Assembly: GCA_030435675.1 (NCBI GenBank)
Contig: CM059623.1
Span: 13,672,092-13,736,091 of the forward strand
DNA length: 64,000 nucleotides
Direction of reading: 5' to 3'
From: Steinernema hermaphroditum
Lineage: Eukaryota > Nematoda > Chromadorea > Rhabditida > Steinernematidae
In this document: piece by piece, positions 33,436 to 45,219 of the stretch
Layout: each line of letters starts with the position of its first letter
Position numbering within the stretch: position 1 is the stretch's first letter
The notes under the pieces: generated by a model
Told to the model about the DNA's origin: nothing
Databases searched by the model: none
The model's input: the letters and a program-made list of their open reading frames with translations, nothing else
Translations under genes and position numbers: made by a program

Positions 33436-36184
33436 ACCGACAGCAGTGGTGTTGCATTGTAATATCTCGCGTCTTGTCGAACATCTGACAACCGACCATC
33501 AGCGACTTGAGTTTTTCTTTTTCGATTGTCGCCGTTTAACAAACTTTCCCAGAAAACGGATTCCACCACGAGAAAGAACACGAAAAATGATGATGCGTGA
33601 TGCAAATGCAAATTGAATTTTGACGCAAAACGAAAGCTTTTTCCATTTCGATCTGTATTCAAAGATGGATAAAGTCATGTCCGAAAGGCCATGACTGTAG
33701 AGGAAAAGCCAAGCCAACCAGCCAAATATTTCTTTCTTTTTCACAGAAACGTGATGTTTCTCGGAATCTTGCTTTATGATTCATTTGAACACAGTGCCAT
33801 CCCATTCGGAGCCACGAGTTTTGTGCAGTGGAACATAGTTGCGTCATGTCTTCTTATTCGCTCTTTGAAATCACCGGACTTTTATAGCATAGCCGTTCCA
33901 TAAATACACCTAGTCCCATTCAAAACTCACTGGCCAAGCATCAACCTTACAAATCCAATTTCAAAGGATGCGACATCGTTGCCATAGAAAGCGCAACTTG
34001 TTTGTCATCGCGGGCTCTCCAACCGTGTTTAATAAACTCACGGGTTTGTCACGATCATTAATCGACTAGCTCTCAAATCAACAGCCAACCCACACTGTCA
34101 TATTTCCGCGTTGCACCCACTCGTCTCGGCAGGAGTTCCTCAAAAACAACACTCATATTAAGAGACCGTTAAAGTTTTTCCCCTTAAACCAATCAGGTCG
34201 GCATTTTATCGGATTAACCTCCCACTGGACAAAAAGATTTGCGACCTCTAGCGACGACACAATCAAATTAGCACAAAGTGTCGCATATATAAGTGTGTTC
34301 GAGCTTTTTAAAAGTTGAGCAAAACACGAACGACGCGGTCTGTATTTCGAGACGTTGTAATTCCCTCCGAAGTGTCGATTCCTGTATCCCACAGTAATAC
34401 TGTTTTCTGGCATTTCTGGCGATTGTCTCGCCAAGATCATTTTGTATGCAGTGAAGAACGGCGGTATAGATTCACTCCAAGGTCATTCCAGCTCCATTTC
34501 CAAATAGGAGATACGGTCTATTGCATAAAGGTTGGGCCACTCTGTTTTTTGAGGTTTTAGGAAAATCGTATCCTCAGGTATATTTTGCCTGCACTTGGAC
34601 CGTTCAGCACTATCTCCGCGAGGATCGGTAGAAATTTTTCGAAATTCTGGGGGGAACGAAGAGTTGCTCTTTGACGTACTTTCATGAGGACAGGTCTCTT
34701 TCAACCTCTCTTGGACACTTTGCCGTGTTTCAATGTTGACAGTGTCGGACGAGTTCACTGAAATTTCACATAGTGCCAACATCCAAGTGCCAGACGAGGA
34801 TCGGGCTGCGATTTGGTGGAGTGGTGGAGTTACGTGCACACTAAATCTCTTTAAATTTGTTTTTTACACGTAAATTTCGAGGGGTATTTAGATAGTGAAT
34901 CTTGACAGAGGGCACGGCAATTGGTGTGCGCGTAACACCCCACACCAATCTCCACCACTCCACCAAATCTGAACTCGTCTGGCACTTGGATGCATTCTTT
35001 TGTAGGGGATATCATACTACTCCAAGCTTATTTTGTGTCTAGTGCCATCCATTCCTTAAAAGATGGTCGCCATATTGAGAATTGGTTACGGTTGAAACAA
35101 CTCCAATTTCCTGACGTTTCCTTCCTCTTCGTTTCAACTTAACTTCAATGTGATCTCTCAACATTATTCCATACTTATAGTTGAAACCCTTTCAGGACCG
35201 ATATTTGCTCTCTCCGCCGGAATCGGGGTGCTTTTCGCGGATAGGATAGTTTTTGAAAGGCCACAAGTCATTAGTTACTATGTTTAGGAGTTTATCCTCT
35301 CGTATCAATGGCTTAGGCCTTACAAGACGTGTCATATATGCAAAAGAAAGCAAGAATCACGTAATATTGATCTTCTTGAGGCTAGATCCAGTCTAAACGC
35401 GGCGGTGGAGCACAACGAACAGGTCAGGATCTCACCTTGACTGGTTTTAAGGGATGCACTTCGAACCATGAGGTCTTAGTTATCGCTTCTTTTAGTCACT
35501 TTCTAAGTCCCTTTTCACTCTATTTCGGAATAATATGGTCGACACTTTTAGTTCATATAGGTGCACTGCAAATGTCTGTGTCTGCTACCGGTATATTTAG
35601 ACATAGATTTTTAGTCCCTCTGCCTTTGGTGCGCAATTTCCTTGTCTACTTAAAAGCTAATGCTATTTGCTATAGTACTGTACTGTTTAATCAACTGGAA
35701 ATGTTAAAGCTGCGAAGGCTCCTTTTGATTAGTTGGTTAATATGTTTTTTTATTCCGTTTTTAGATGCCTTTATATGGCTATTAGCCGTCTTGTCTTAGA
35801 TGTAATTCTCAACTGCCGTCACAAGATGAGTTGAGGTTACAGTCCCTCTGCATTTCGTGCTCAATTTATTTGCCTATTTGCACTTAAGGGCTAATTTTGG
35901 GCATGTAGCGTAGCTGCCGATGAGTCGATGGTTTCGAAATTCTCGCATAGACATATCGTCGGCCTTATCCAACGCATCGAAACAATCCGCCTCCCCACTA
36001 ACCTGGAGCACCTCCTTCCCGCCGAATCGAATTATTCGAAAATCCTCCGTGCCACCGACACTAACCAAACTAACTCCATTTCGCGCGCATTTTGCCGTCG
36101 GCAGTGCCGCGCACTCATGCCTAATTGTTTCCGTTTTGATTACACCGGCTAATAACTCCGTGTTCCTTAGACACGTGTGCCATA
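33436..36184. other. Intergenic with small repeats
   Basis: Holds the inverted repeat at 34.8-35.0 kb and a diverged direct repeat (about 35611-35665 and 35841-35900, both with CCCTCTGC.TTT.GTGC.CAATTT). Frames at 35437-35799 (hydrophobic because AT-rich) and 35874-36303 lack features I can support. Confidence 0.4.
34782..34990. repeat. Imperfect inverted repeat, about 60-bp arms
   Basis: Left arm TCCAAGTGCCAGACGAG... TTTGGTGGAGTGGTGGAG... GTTACGTGCACAC (34782 to about 34841) recurs inverted from 34990 back to about 34927, with small indels. It resembles a small foldback or MITE-like element. No TA or other target duplication is certain. Confidence 0.6.
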
Positions 36185-39100
36185 ATGAACTCCGCTTCTA
36201 CCTCTATCGCCGTAGACGGACTTCCCGAAGAAGGCAGATCGACAGGACAAGTGATAACCGTCGTTTCGACTATCGTCTTGGTAAAACTGGATGTGAAAGG
36301 TAGCTCGTTGAAATGACCGGCTTAGATCGGACTCATCGGGCTGGGCATGAACGGATTGTGCCTTTACCACTCGATGCAAAAGCCGTACAACCACACGGCT
36401 TTCGGACTCTTCTTGGCGTCGAAAGCCTTCTCCAATAACGTTGGAATCCTGATCTTCATCTTCTGGTCACTGCCTTTGACAATCAAGTAAGTTGGTTGTA
36501 TCCCTTCCTGACGGGTAAACACAAATTTATAACTCCTCCTGTACTGTCTAATTAGTCTAATTCATCCAGAATTCTATCATCGTTTACCTTCGTTATCCGT
36601 TTATCATGTTTTTCCTTCATACTCTTCAGCAACATTTCGTTGAACATCAGTATTTTCCAAATGACTAAGTAAATAGTGCAATTAGGCAGTGACGACAAGA
36701 ATATTTTTAGAGATAAGTGAGATGACGCTCTGTTTGCTACTTGAAATACTTGAGGTTTCTGAACTTCAATGTTTGAAAATTTCTTAAAATGATCTGAGAT
36801 CGAACGGCCTAAAACATTAGTTTCCTTCTGTGCTCTAGCCATTCGAGCAAACAAACGTTCGTGATTTCTGAGTACCAGTAGATTGTGTGACAACGGGTCT
36901 AAGGTATCAGGCGACAGCTACACCCGCCCACTCTTTGCCCTTTTGGGTGTCTAAACAATGTACCATTTTGGTCGAACGTGATTTAGTAGTCAGTCTCGGT
37001 TATGTGTGCGTAACGACTGGTCGTGTAAGGCTCTTCTTCGATCACGGCGTTTCGTTTCATTTTCATGCTTTCCCACATTACAGAGCTCCCTTTGCAGAGA
37101 ATCCTGTTGTGAAACCAATGATCCTTATTTTTTCATTTAAAAAATCAGTCGGAGTTCAAGCCCGGACTCGCATTGAAAGACCAAATGAGTCCGAATCCTG
37201 AAACGATTCCGAAAACAAACGTTTTCGGATTCGGATTAGCTTTAGTCCTGGGTGGTTTCGCACACAAAATATGGGACATGGACGAGGGGATAAGGCATGG
37301 AGCAGGGAAGGAATAATGATTGGACCGGGGAAAGGACGGGGCATAGGATAAGACATGGAGTAGGGAAGAGATGAGCACGGATCGGGGATATGATGGGATG
37401 AGGCATGGAGCAGGGAAGGGAAAAGAAATTGGACCACGGAAGGGATGAGATACGAACGGGGAATGGGTTGAGGCATGGATTAAAGTGGAGATGGTCCAAA
37501 CTCTGTAACACGGATTGTGAGTGGGAATGAGACCGAATGAGAATGAGCAATAAGAATGAGTCCGGAATAAGTCCAACTCCGAAAACAAAGGTTTCGAAGT
37601 CCTTATCCCAATTCGCTGGTCCTGACTCGTTAAGATCACTGCAACCCTCTAATAGAGCCTCTCATCTTCACCCTCCCCACATCTGATAAACGCTGTCTAC
37701 ACAAACAAGGTTCGTTCAGAAGCAAGTTATCTTTGTGGACATCAACAGGAGATATTCCATCCAATAACTACTTTTATAAGCCATTCCAACCCTTATACCG
37801 CGACATGGTCGTTTTCCCAAGTTCCATTCAATATTTAAGAGTCACAAACTCATTTTAAGTCCTAAACGCTGCACGTTTCGGCGCGCTAATCACATAATTC
37901 TTTTATGTTATTTTGGGTGCAACACGCTCGATCGTTTATGGCATGTAAATTGACCAGATTATAGCCTTTCAACCGTTGAGTTTACGATGGAGGAAGTGGC
38001 TAGAACTGCAACGTTCTTTCGTTGTGGGAGTCGAAATTAAATCACCACGCCAATTTGCAACCTTTAAAAAACATGGTGTTTGTGTGGGAGGATCATGACA
38101 TGTATCGAAAACGTTAAAAAACTTGATTACCATATCCAGAACCATCCGCAGAAGTCCGATAACCCATTTCCAGCCCCGATCTCGTCCATGAATTCCCTCC
38201 CACCGTCGCCTACCACATCGGAATCACTTCTCAAGCCATGGACGCCAGCGGCACGTTCTTCCACCTCCTCATCGCCATCAATCGCTCCCTCCGCCTCCTG
38301 CCGCTTCCCAAACTGAAGCCCAAGTTCGCCCACCACATCCACGTCGCCGGGGTGGCCGTCGTCTTCGGCATGCTCGTCGGAGCAGCCTACGTACTCAACA
38401 TACTCGGTAAGCAGGGTGTATGCCACTCTCAAACATCAAAGGTTGCTAATGCGGAAATTCAATGAGCACATAATGTGGTTAGCGTTGCAGAAATCGGACA
38501 TAATTGGGTTTGGCACGAGTCCAAAGCGTGGAAATTTGATAGTTTTGAAGGGAAATGTTATTCAAAAATATATTATGTTCTTTATGATACGGGGTACTAC
38601 AAAATAATACACAAAGAGATCGAAAAGACAAACTGATAGCAATTTTCCAGCCGGATCTGTTGTCCTCTACGATCCCATTGCCTTCCAATGGAAGGTGCTA
38701 CCTCCAACTACCTTCTTCTCCAACTCAATCACCTACTACTTCTTCGTTATCAACGTGCTGTCCTTCATCTTTGACGTCATAACCTTGGTCATGCTTCACC
38801 GAGCGGTGGGAACGTTTCTTAACTCATCTTAACTTCACTGGTTTCAGTCTCTAACCGTTCGCCAGTCGTACAACAAAAACTTCTTCTATTTGGTATCTGC
38901 AAGCGTCTCATTCATGTCTGTCGAATTTCACATTTTAGCTCTTCTGTCAGCACATCCTCTACCTCTTCGACGCCACCTTCATCGCCTATGTCAATACCAG
39001 CAGCGTTTTGGGCAACTACTTCCTGCAGTTTTTCCTGTGGCAGTGCTGCTACGCGTTTGACGGGTACGATTACTGTAGCTCTCTCTCTAGACTACAGTGC

Positions 39101-40708
39101 GTCCAGCAATGATACGTCCACCTCTTTTTTCTCGCATATCTCGCGATTAACGAACTTTGACAAACTGTAACATCCACCATTTGAAAGAGCAGCCAAAATA
39201 ACGGTACTTAGCATAGAACGTTCGGAGTTCGGTGTTGGAGGTTGGTGAAAAAAATATGGTTTTTTTAAAAATAGGCCCAGATTGCTGTCCAGAAATGATA
39301 CGTCCACCCAACGAATAATTCGCTGTTTTCTGTTTTTTGCGTTCGTTTTGCTTCAGGTTCACTGTTATTCATAATTCTACGGCGTTCCAGGGTTGTTTTG
39401 TGAGTGGTGGGCCGCGACCCGTGCTCAAAAGATGTCGTAAAAGGCCAAATTGTGGTGCTCCATGCCGAATACTTATTTACACGTCAAATTGTGTAAATCC
39501 TCCTCACCAACAGCCCCCAAACCACGCAAACCACCGTTTTACGTGTCGAGAATCACACAGGCACACAAATGAGATTATTTAAGTGCTTCTCGGCATCATT
39601 TCCAGTTCAAAACTTAAGACCCCAACTTGACCTGCATTCTTGTTCGGGTCCCAGAACGATCTGGAATACGGTATTTTCGGCTTTTTTCATCACCACCACG
39701 TTTTAGAGCGTATGCGAAAACCCTCCATATGTTTTATTCCATGAAAAATGATGTATCTTTCAACGTATTTCACGATATGCCACGTACCATGGAATTTACA
39801 ATGGAAAAAGGCAGTTTTTCATGGGATTTTTCAAGATCCACAAATATTTTGAAAAGTACTCCATTTTGCAAGGAATAAAACATATGGAGGGTTTTCGCAT
39901 ACGCTCTAAAACGTGATAGCGATGAAAAAGGCCGAAAATACCGTATTCCGGATCGTTCCAGGACCCGGGCAAGAAAACAGGTCAAGTTGGGGTTCTAAGT
40001 TTTGAAGGGCAAGTGATGCCCATAAACGCTTAAATGATCTCACTTGTGCACTTATGCAATTCTCGACGCAGATAACGGTTTTTTGCGTGGTTTGGAAGCT
40101 GTTTGCGAAGAAAATTTACGCAGTTTGACGGCTAGATAGGTATTCGGCATGGAGGACTACAATATGCTCTTTTTCGATCTCTGTTAAGCAAGTGGAACGG
40201 CCTATCATTTGAGAAACAACCCTGGAACGCCGTAGAATTATGAATAACAGTGAACCTGAAGCAAAACGAACGCAAAAAACAGAAAACAGCGAATTATTCG
40301 TTGGGTGGACGTATCATTTCTGGACAGCAATCTGGGCCTATTTTTAAAAAAACCATATTTTTTTCACCAACCTCCAACACCGAACTCCGAACGTTCTATG
40401 CTAAGTACCGTTATTTTGGCTGCTCTTTCAAATGGTGGATGTTACAGTTTGTCAAAGTTCGTTAATCGCGAGATATGCGAGAAAAAAGAGGTGGACGTAT
40501 CATTACTGACGCACTGTACTAGACAGCCAGAAAAGAGTCTGAAGACCCCTCGAAGCGTTACCATCTTTTCAGATTCACTATTCTCTTCCTTTCAAAAGCG
40601 TTTCACGAGAAGATCACCTCGTTTCGTTGCTGCCGAAGAAAAAGTCGCCGGATCACAGATCATGGGATTCCCATGAACGCCATCACACCCGACGCCAGCC
40701 CTCAGTAG
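36185..40708 (+). CDS. SRX-like seven-transmembrane chemoreceptor
   Basis: Seven exons: 36185-36280, 36326-36486, 38174-38406, 38651-38805, 38848-38892, 38939-39063 and 40573-40708; all phases fit, giving 316 residues. Hydrophobic helices are visible in order: TVVSTIVL-IGLIGLG, NNVGILIFIFWSLPLT, the GTFFHLLIAINRSLRL helix, VAVVFGMLVGAAYVL, YYFFVINVLSFIFDV, an LFCQHILYLFDATFIA helix and FLQFFLWQCCYAF. The first-loop and second-helix pattern (F-ASKAFSNNVGILIFIFWSLPLT) matches nematode 7TM_GPCR_Srx receptors, which sit in the plasma membrane of sensory neurons. A basic C-terminal tail (CCRRKSRR) is cytoplasmic. Intron 2 is 1687 nt; intron 6 carries a 1422-bp foldback element. A polyadenylation signal AATAAA lies near 40772. 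Confidence 0.75.
37255..37470. repeat. Purine-rich degenerate tandem repeat in receptor intron 2
   Basis: Repeated words such as GAGGCATGGAGCAGGGAAGG, GGGATATGATGGGATG and GGGAAAGGACGGGG recur every 40-80 bp. It lies in the 1.7-kb second intron of the SRX-like gene. The frames on the minus strand are shadows of this repeat. Confidence 0.6.
39095..40516. mobile_element. 1.4-kb foldback (long palindrome) element
   Basis: The element begins CAGTGCGTC and ends GACGCACTG, flanked by TA at 39093-39094 and 40517-40518. The two halves are inverted copies of each other almost to the centre (about 39743 with about 39875). The outer 300 bp are nearly identical and the middle of each arm is more diverged. 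It encodes no transposase. It sits wholly inside intron 6 of the SRX-like gene and leaves that gene's exons intact. TA duplications suggest mobilisation by a Tc1/mariner-type enzyme. Confidence 0.88.
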
Positions 40709-41392
40709 CTCGTCCCAATGTGTTTGTGATCCTATTTATTCTAGTACTGTTTCATATCACTCCATTGTTAACTAATAAAGCAAACCAAATAGTCCTTAAA
40801 TTAACAAATTGCACCGCTAAATAACGAGCCTATGTCTGCTGAAAGGACTTGACTATACGGTGCCTTGAAGGCAACCACTTCCGCACTCCTTGTTGTGATA
40901 GACGAAACAATCGATCTGTGGAAGTTCAAAGCTCAATGGAGCAAATCGCACGCGGTCTCGCAACGATGAGATTTCGGAATACAGTAAACAAATACAGAAA
41001 AATCTTGCAAAATCATTCGGAAATGATTCAACGTTGACTTGACTTGGCGAGGCACGTTGCGTGCAACTGGCACTCAACAACGCGGACCGACCAAAATGCG
41101 GCTGACAGCGCGAGTGGCAATGCGGACACGAGCAGAGAAACTGTCTGGTTTTGCATATTTAGACAGAACGGCACAAAATAGACGTCTATCCCTCGATTTC
41201 AACACCAAACTGGAATGTTTCAGCTCTTGATTTTCGTGAAGTGTACGGGAATGATTACGCACGCTGAACATGTTCTGTTCCCATGACGGCTATATGCACT
41301 TATAGTATCGTCATTGTTCGTTCGTTTTCCGTGGCTTGTTTGACATCGTGCCTCGGTGTCTTCCATGCGTTCCTGACACTTTTTGCTTTAGG
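40709..41392. other. Intergenic, no gene seen
   Basis: 3' flank of the receptor gene (AATAAA near 40772) and 5' flank of the RRM gene, whose ATG is directly preceded by the acceptor-like TGCTTTAG. Confidence 0.5.
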
Positions 41393-42571
41393 ATGAGCAG
41401 TCTATCTCTCGAAGCCGCCCAAACTTGTCAGCCCAGTCCCAGTGGGGAGCCTCCTGAGACCGCAGCTGTGCAGGTCCCGGAGAAGCCTTCCAACAGCTCT
41501 CTCAATACCTGGTCATCAAGAAATCTCTTTGTGAGCAACTTGGCGTACAATGTTACCACCCGTTTGTGTCGCTTTCTCATGATCACATGCTCTTGTTCTC
41601 GTTTAGGCAGTCTGGAAAGATACTTCTCGACTTTTGGGAAGATTCAATCGATCCGTTTGCCGCGCCAGGATGCGTCGGAGAAAAACCGTGGCTTCGCCTT
41701 CATCACCTTTGTGAACAATGCATCCGCTGAAGCAGTACTGAAACACGAAGGCGATGGGAGACATGATATCGATGGCAGATGGGCGAAGGTACTTGAAAAC
41801 TGCGCTCTTCTGTTGCTGGATTGGCTCTGTTTAGGTCACACGCAGTACACATCGATCGTCTGAGGCTCCAGAGAAAAGCAAGGAGCGACTCATGCCCGAA
41901 AAAGTTTCGAGAGACCTGTTTGTTGGCAACTTGGCGTATGCCGTCACTGGTGGTATCAACTTCTTCCGACGATCTTGTCTTGGACTCTTTTTTCAGATAC
42001 TTTGATTAAGTACTTCTCTGCGTTTGGCGAAGTGGAGTCCGCTCGAGTGCCTCAAGATGGACCTTTCAGCACGAATCGTGGCTTTGGATTTATCACGTTT
42101 GTTGATCTTGAGGGAGCAACAGCGGCGCTGAAACACCAATGCGATGCACAGCACAAGATCGAAGGCAGAACAGCATATGTATGTGATCCAAGCAAGAAAA
42201 AAAATACACGCGGCGTCTTAATTTAGATCAGGGTCTGCAATCCTCAAGAGCAGATGATCGACCGTCCTGTCAAGTTCTTTGTAAGTCCACTCAGATCTCA
42301 CACTACATCAGGTAAACGACATTTTTGTGGTTTGAGTCTTCTGTGGTTTCAAATTTTAGGCGCTCTCAGGAAATACTTCGAAAAGTTCGGTGAAATCACA
42401 GATGCCTACGTCGTCTACGAAAAGGTGAATGGCAAAACAAGATCGCGTCGAATGGGCTACGTGACTTTCGATGACCCTGAAGTCGCCGAGGAACTCCGGG
42501 ACTGGAGACGCATGCATGTAGTCGATGGTTCACGCGTCAGAGTACGTTTACCATTATATCCCGTGAAATGA
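41393..42571 (+). CDS. Three-RRM RNA-binding protein
   Basis: Six exons: 41393-41561, 41607-41788, 41835-41949, 41997-42178, 42227-42311 and 42360-42571; 314 residues. It carries three RNA-recognition motifs. RRM1 has RNP2 NLFVSNLAYN and RNP1 NRGFAFITF; RRM2 has DLFVGNLAYA and NRGFGFITF. RRM3 has KFFVSPL and a weaker RNP1, RRMGYVTF. The Asn- and Phe-rich linkers and repeated KYFSAFGEVES-type helices resemble hnRNP or telomere-binding RRM proteins, but I cannot assign an orthologue. It probably binds single-stranded RNA. The ATG at 41393 follows GCTTTAGG, an acceptor context. Introns are 35-49 nt. Its last exon ends where the recognisable homology of arm 2 begins. Confidence 0.85.
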
Positions 42572-43326
42572 GGCTGTTATGCTCCAGATCGAAATCTACA
42601 ATCACGAAAAAGAGGTCGCAAAGTGTACGGCGCGTTATAAACGCAGACAAGCATTGAAGAGCGCTTACAAAAGTCGCCCCGAGAACGGGAACGCAATGAA
42701 TAGTCAAAGAAGGTGAATAGTCAGCCGACGAAGAAATGTGAATTTTACGAACTTTTTTGTGATATAGCTGTGTTAAGTTTGGATAAGTTTCGTGCTTCCT
42801 ATGTGCATTGTCTCGGTGTTGGTTGGGATTGGTCCATCTGTCGGTTGGATGGTGGTGTTTTATGGGGCTTGTAAGGGTATCCCGAAATGAAACACGCGAC
42901 AACGCCGAGCCTTCCGGATTCACGCTTCCGGTGGAAGCCAATAGAACAGAGCAACGAGTGGTCTCGAGGTCACACCCCGCGTGAGTTGCAGCCCAAGCTA
43001 CGCAGCTTGACTGTTCTGGCTGTATGTTGTACTCCACCGTCTACGTTTCCCTGAAACTAGCGGTTCTATACCGACTGCTTTTGTCTAGAGTCTGGCGGTA
43101 CACGTAGGCAGTCTAGACTTTGGACTGCCTGCTACTGCAAAATGTCCCTTTGTGTTCACTCTGTCGATGTCGCGCCCTCGACCGGTCGTCTCCAAACGTT
43201 GACGGCTGTTTTTTGTTGCCCTATATGTTGAAGTCTTTTTCAGTGCTCGTTCAGTGCGTCCTGTCCGTGCTCCGTGTTTCAGATCTCATGCTTGTATTGA
43301 TTTCAACATGTGTCATCTTTCAGGAT
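42572..43326. other. Upstream flank of gene B in arm 2
   Basis: 42560-42900 is a diverged match to 8630-8905; 42915-43326 matches 8228-8627 closely. No independent exon supported. Confidence 0.5.
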
Positions 43327-43812
43327 ATGGCTCGCCTTTCCACGCTTGCTATCTTCTTGGGGATCATCGCACTGATTGCTGCAGCAGCCGCCGTCCCGAA
43401 ATCAAAGCCTGACAGTTTTCTGGGTATGGCATATAACTCTGAGCTTGTGTGGATGATCTTTATCTTTGATGCTTCAGCGAAAAACTGCGTACAGGGCGCC
43501 CTTTGCTACAACAGTGGGCACTGTGACGGCGCCCAATGTCAGCCGGATTATTGGTCCACCGGCGGCTGTGACGCATTCAAATGCAGCGAATGGAGAAAGT
43601 GTCAGGGAGACAAAGACTGTGGCGGCCTGAAGCATGGGTGTGATAAGAAGATCGGCAAATGTCAGTGCCGCAAAGCGTTCAAGCTCAACGGGTTCTCGTC
43701 ACACGTCGCCGCCGCCTTGACCGAGTGCGACGGTACCACTGTAGCTGCTGTCTGTGCCGGTTTGCCCTGTACAAAGGGGACATGTAACTGTGGAGTAAAG
43801 TCTTTTCTGTAG
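43327..43812 (+). CDS. 16-cysteine secreted protein B, arm 2 copy
   Basis: The ATG at 43327 follows CTTTCAG|GAT. Exons 43327-43423 and 43478-43812 are split by a 54-nt intron, giving 143 residues. Without splicing the frame stays open and reads 161 residues. Signal peptide at residues 1-21, then a 16-cysteine mature domain with CDGAQC, KCQGDKDCGG and KCQCR. It has two more codons than the arm 1 copy just after the signal peptide (SKPD against SD) and small differences such as CVQGA against CVQGT. Secreted; function unknown. Confidence 0.82.
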   Translation: MARLSTLAIFLGIIALIAAAAAVPKSKPDSFLGMAYNSELVWMIFIFDASAKNCVQGALCYNSGHCDGAQCQPDYWSTGGCDAFKCSEWRKCQGDKDCGGLKHGCDKKIGKCQCRKAFKLNGFSSHVAAALTECDGTTVAAVCAGLPCTKGTCNCGVKSFL

Positions 43813-44322
43813 TGGGAAGTATGTCATGTAAAGCCTTTATATTTGAGTAAACGATTACGTGATTACAAGTTTCTATCAATCGGACATTGATCGTATGTAG
43901 AGGAAGGGTTTAAACGTATGGTGCCCTCTGGAAGTCATTCACTCTGATGAGTGCTTGAAAGGACAGACTCCTCCGCGTGCACAAGTGAGTCCCGAAACGA
44001 CTATCCTCAACAGATGCGTCAACTGTAAGGTGAGCGCGCGTTGTGAATTGCAACCGCCCCTCGCTCGTTTTCTCTGGAAGTGAAGACTTCGTTCTTGACC
44101 GTGTCTGTTGTCTACGAAGAACTTTCGTTTTTGTCATTTAACGTTGCTTGCATCACTTGCCTGGTACTGTCTAGACTCTGGAGAGAAAGTCTAATCTCTT
44201 GGCTTCTAGAGACAGACAGGGAGTCCGTTGAAATCTATTTGAAAGCACTTTTGTGTTATTTGTGACTCTATCCCTTTTTTCTGATTATGTCTCTGTCTAT
44301 GGCGTCGTTTTCTTTGCAGGAT
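43813..44322. other. Spacer between genes B and A in arm 2
   Basis: 43813-43898 matches arm 1 7660-7747. A 20-bp remnant of the 98-bp satellite (TAGAGGAAGGGTTTAAACGT) follows at about 43899-43918. 43919-44322 then matches arm 1 5855-6267. So two kinds of array have been removed here, or were added in arm 1. Confidence 0.8.
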
Positions 44323-44849
44323 ATGGTTCGTCTCACCACGGTCGCTATCTTCTGCACCATCATCGCGCTCATCGCTGCCGCGTCCGTTGTCCCGAGCTCA
44401 GAAAGCACAGAGATCAAAGCCGCTGCGGAGTCCTTCGGCAATTTCATGGGAGGAATAATCTCATCACTCAAAAAAGCCATCAAAGGTACGCCTGATCTGA
44501 ACTTCTACGCATGATACTGATCTCTGTCGTTTCAGCCAAAGCGAAGAACTGCAGGACGGACGCCCCTTGCTACGGCAGTTCGGACTGTGGCGGTGCCGAT
44601 TGTTTGGGGTGGTCCGTCGGCACCTGTGACGTCCTCAAATGCATCGAATGGAGCAAGTGCGATGGAGACGAAGACTGCGGCGGACTGAAAGGAGCGTGCA
44701 ACAAGAGGCGGTCCCAGTGCGCGTGCTTCAAGGCGTACACCACCAACGGATTCAGCTCATTCCTCACTGCCGCCATCACGAGGTGCAACAACGCCACCGA
44801 AGCTGTCTGTGCCGGCTTGCCCTGCGGACAGGGAACATGTTTCTGTTGA
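44323..44849 (+). CDS. 16-cysteine secreted protein A, arm 2 copy
   Basis: Exons 44323-44485 and 44536-44849, 158 residues, with a 50-nt intron. The ATG follows TTTGCAG|GAT. It is nearly identical to the arm 1 copy; visible changes include T for A in the linker (SESTEI) and T for K in the last loop (CGQGTC). Signal peptide at residues 1-22 and 16 cysteines in the mature part. An in-frame upstream ATG at 44287 would be removed if the GCAG acceptor is used. Confidence 0.82.
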
Positions 44850-45219
44850 TATATCTTTCAATTTGTGATTTCATGTAAATAGTAAATATTTCTAGACCGA
44901 TTATGTTGTTGTTCTTATGATTGGGAGAAGAACGAGGAAAAGTAAATGCTGTTGTTGGTTGCTTGTTATCTTGATTCAGTTATTGTTGTTTTACGTGATT
45001 TGGATTTGTTTCTGGACTTGGTCGCGGTTTAGTTGCGGGGGTTGATGCATTCTGTGTGCTTGCTGCCACTTTTCTGCTCTTCATTCACTTTTAGAGGGCG
45101 GGGGGGGTTATGTGACGTACAGGAGCAAACGGTGAGATGTGAAGTTGACACAGATATAACCAGATATAACTGCACGTACAGCCGAGAACGTTTTATCGTG
45201 CAAATGATTACTTAATTCG
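44850..45219. other. Deletion junction region of arm 2
   Basis: 44850-44921 is the 3' flank of gene A; 44946-45219 is the shared spacer found at 739-1009 in arm 1. No gene apart from the relic. Confidence 0.8.
44922..44945 (+). pseudogene. Relic of the deoxyhypusine synthase 3' end
   Basis: Twenty-four bases that encode WEKNEEK and a stop, identical to the last codons of the intact gene at 1010-1033. They are followed by the same 3' flank (to about 45110). They are joined directly to the 3' flank of gene A, so the rest of the gene was deleted in this arm. Confidence 0.9.

Noticed and set aside
35437..35799. 120-residue hydrophobic frame, looking like a membrane protein
   Set aside because: The AT-rich sequence gives Leu and Phe by composition; no family pattern, and no supported splice link to the SRX-like gene.
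39092..40824. Frames repeated on both sides of 39.8 kb
   Set aside because: They are the two arms of the foldback element, not a gene pair.
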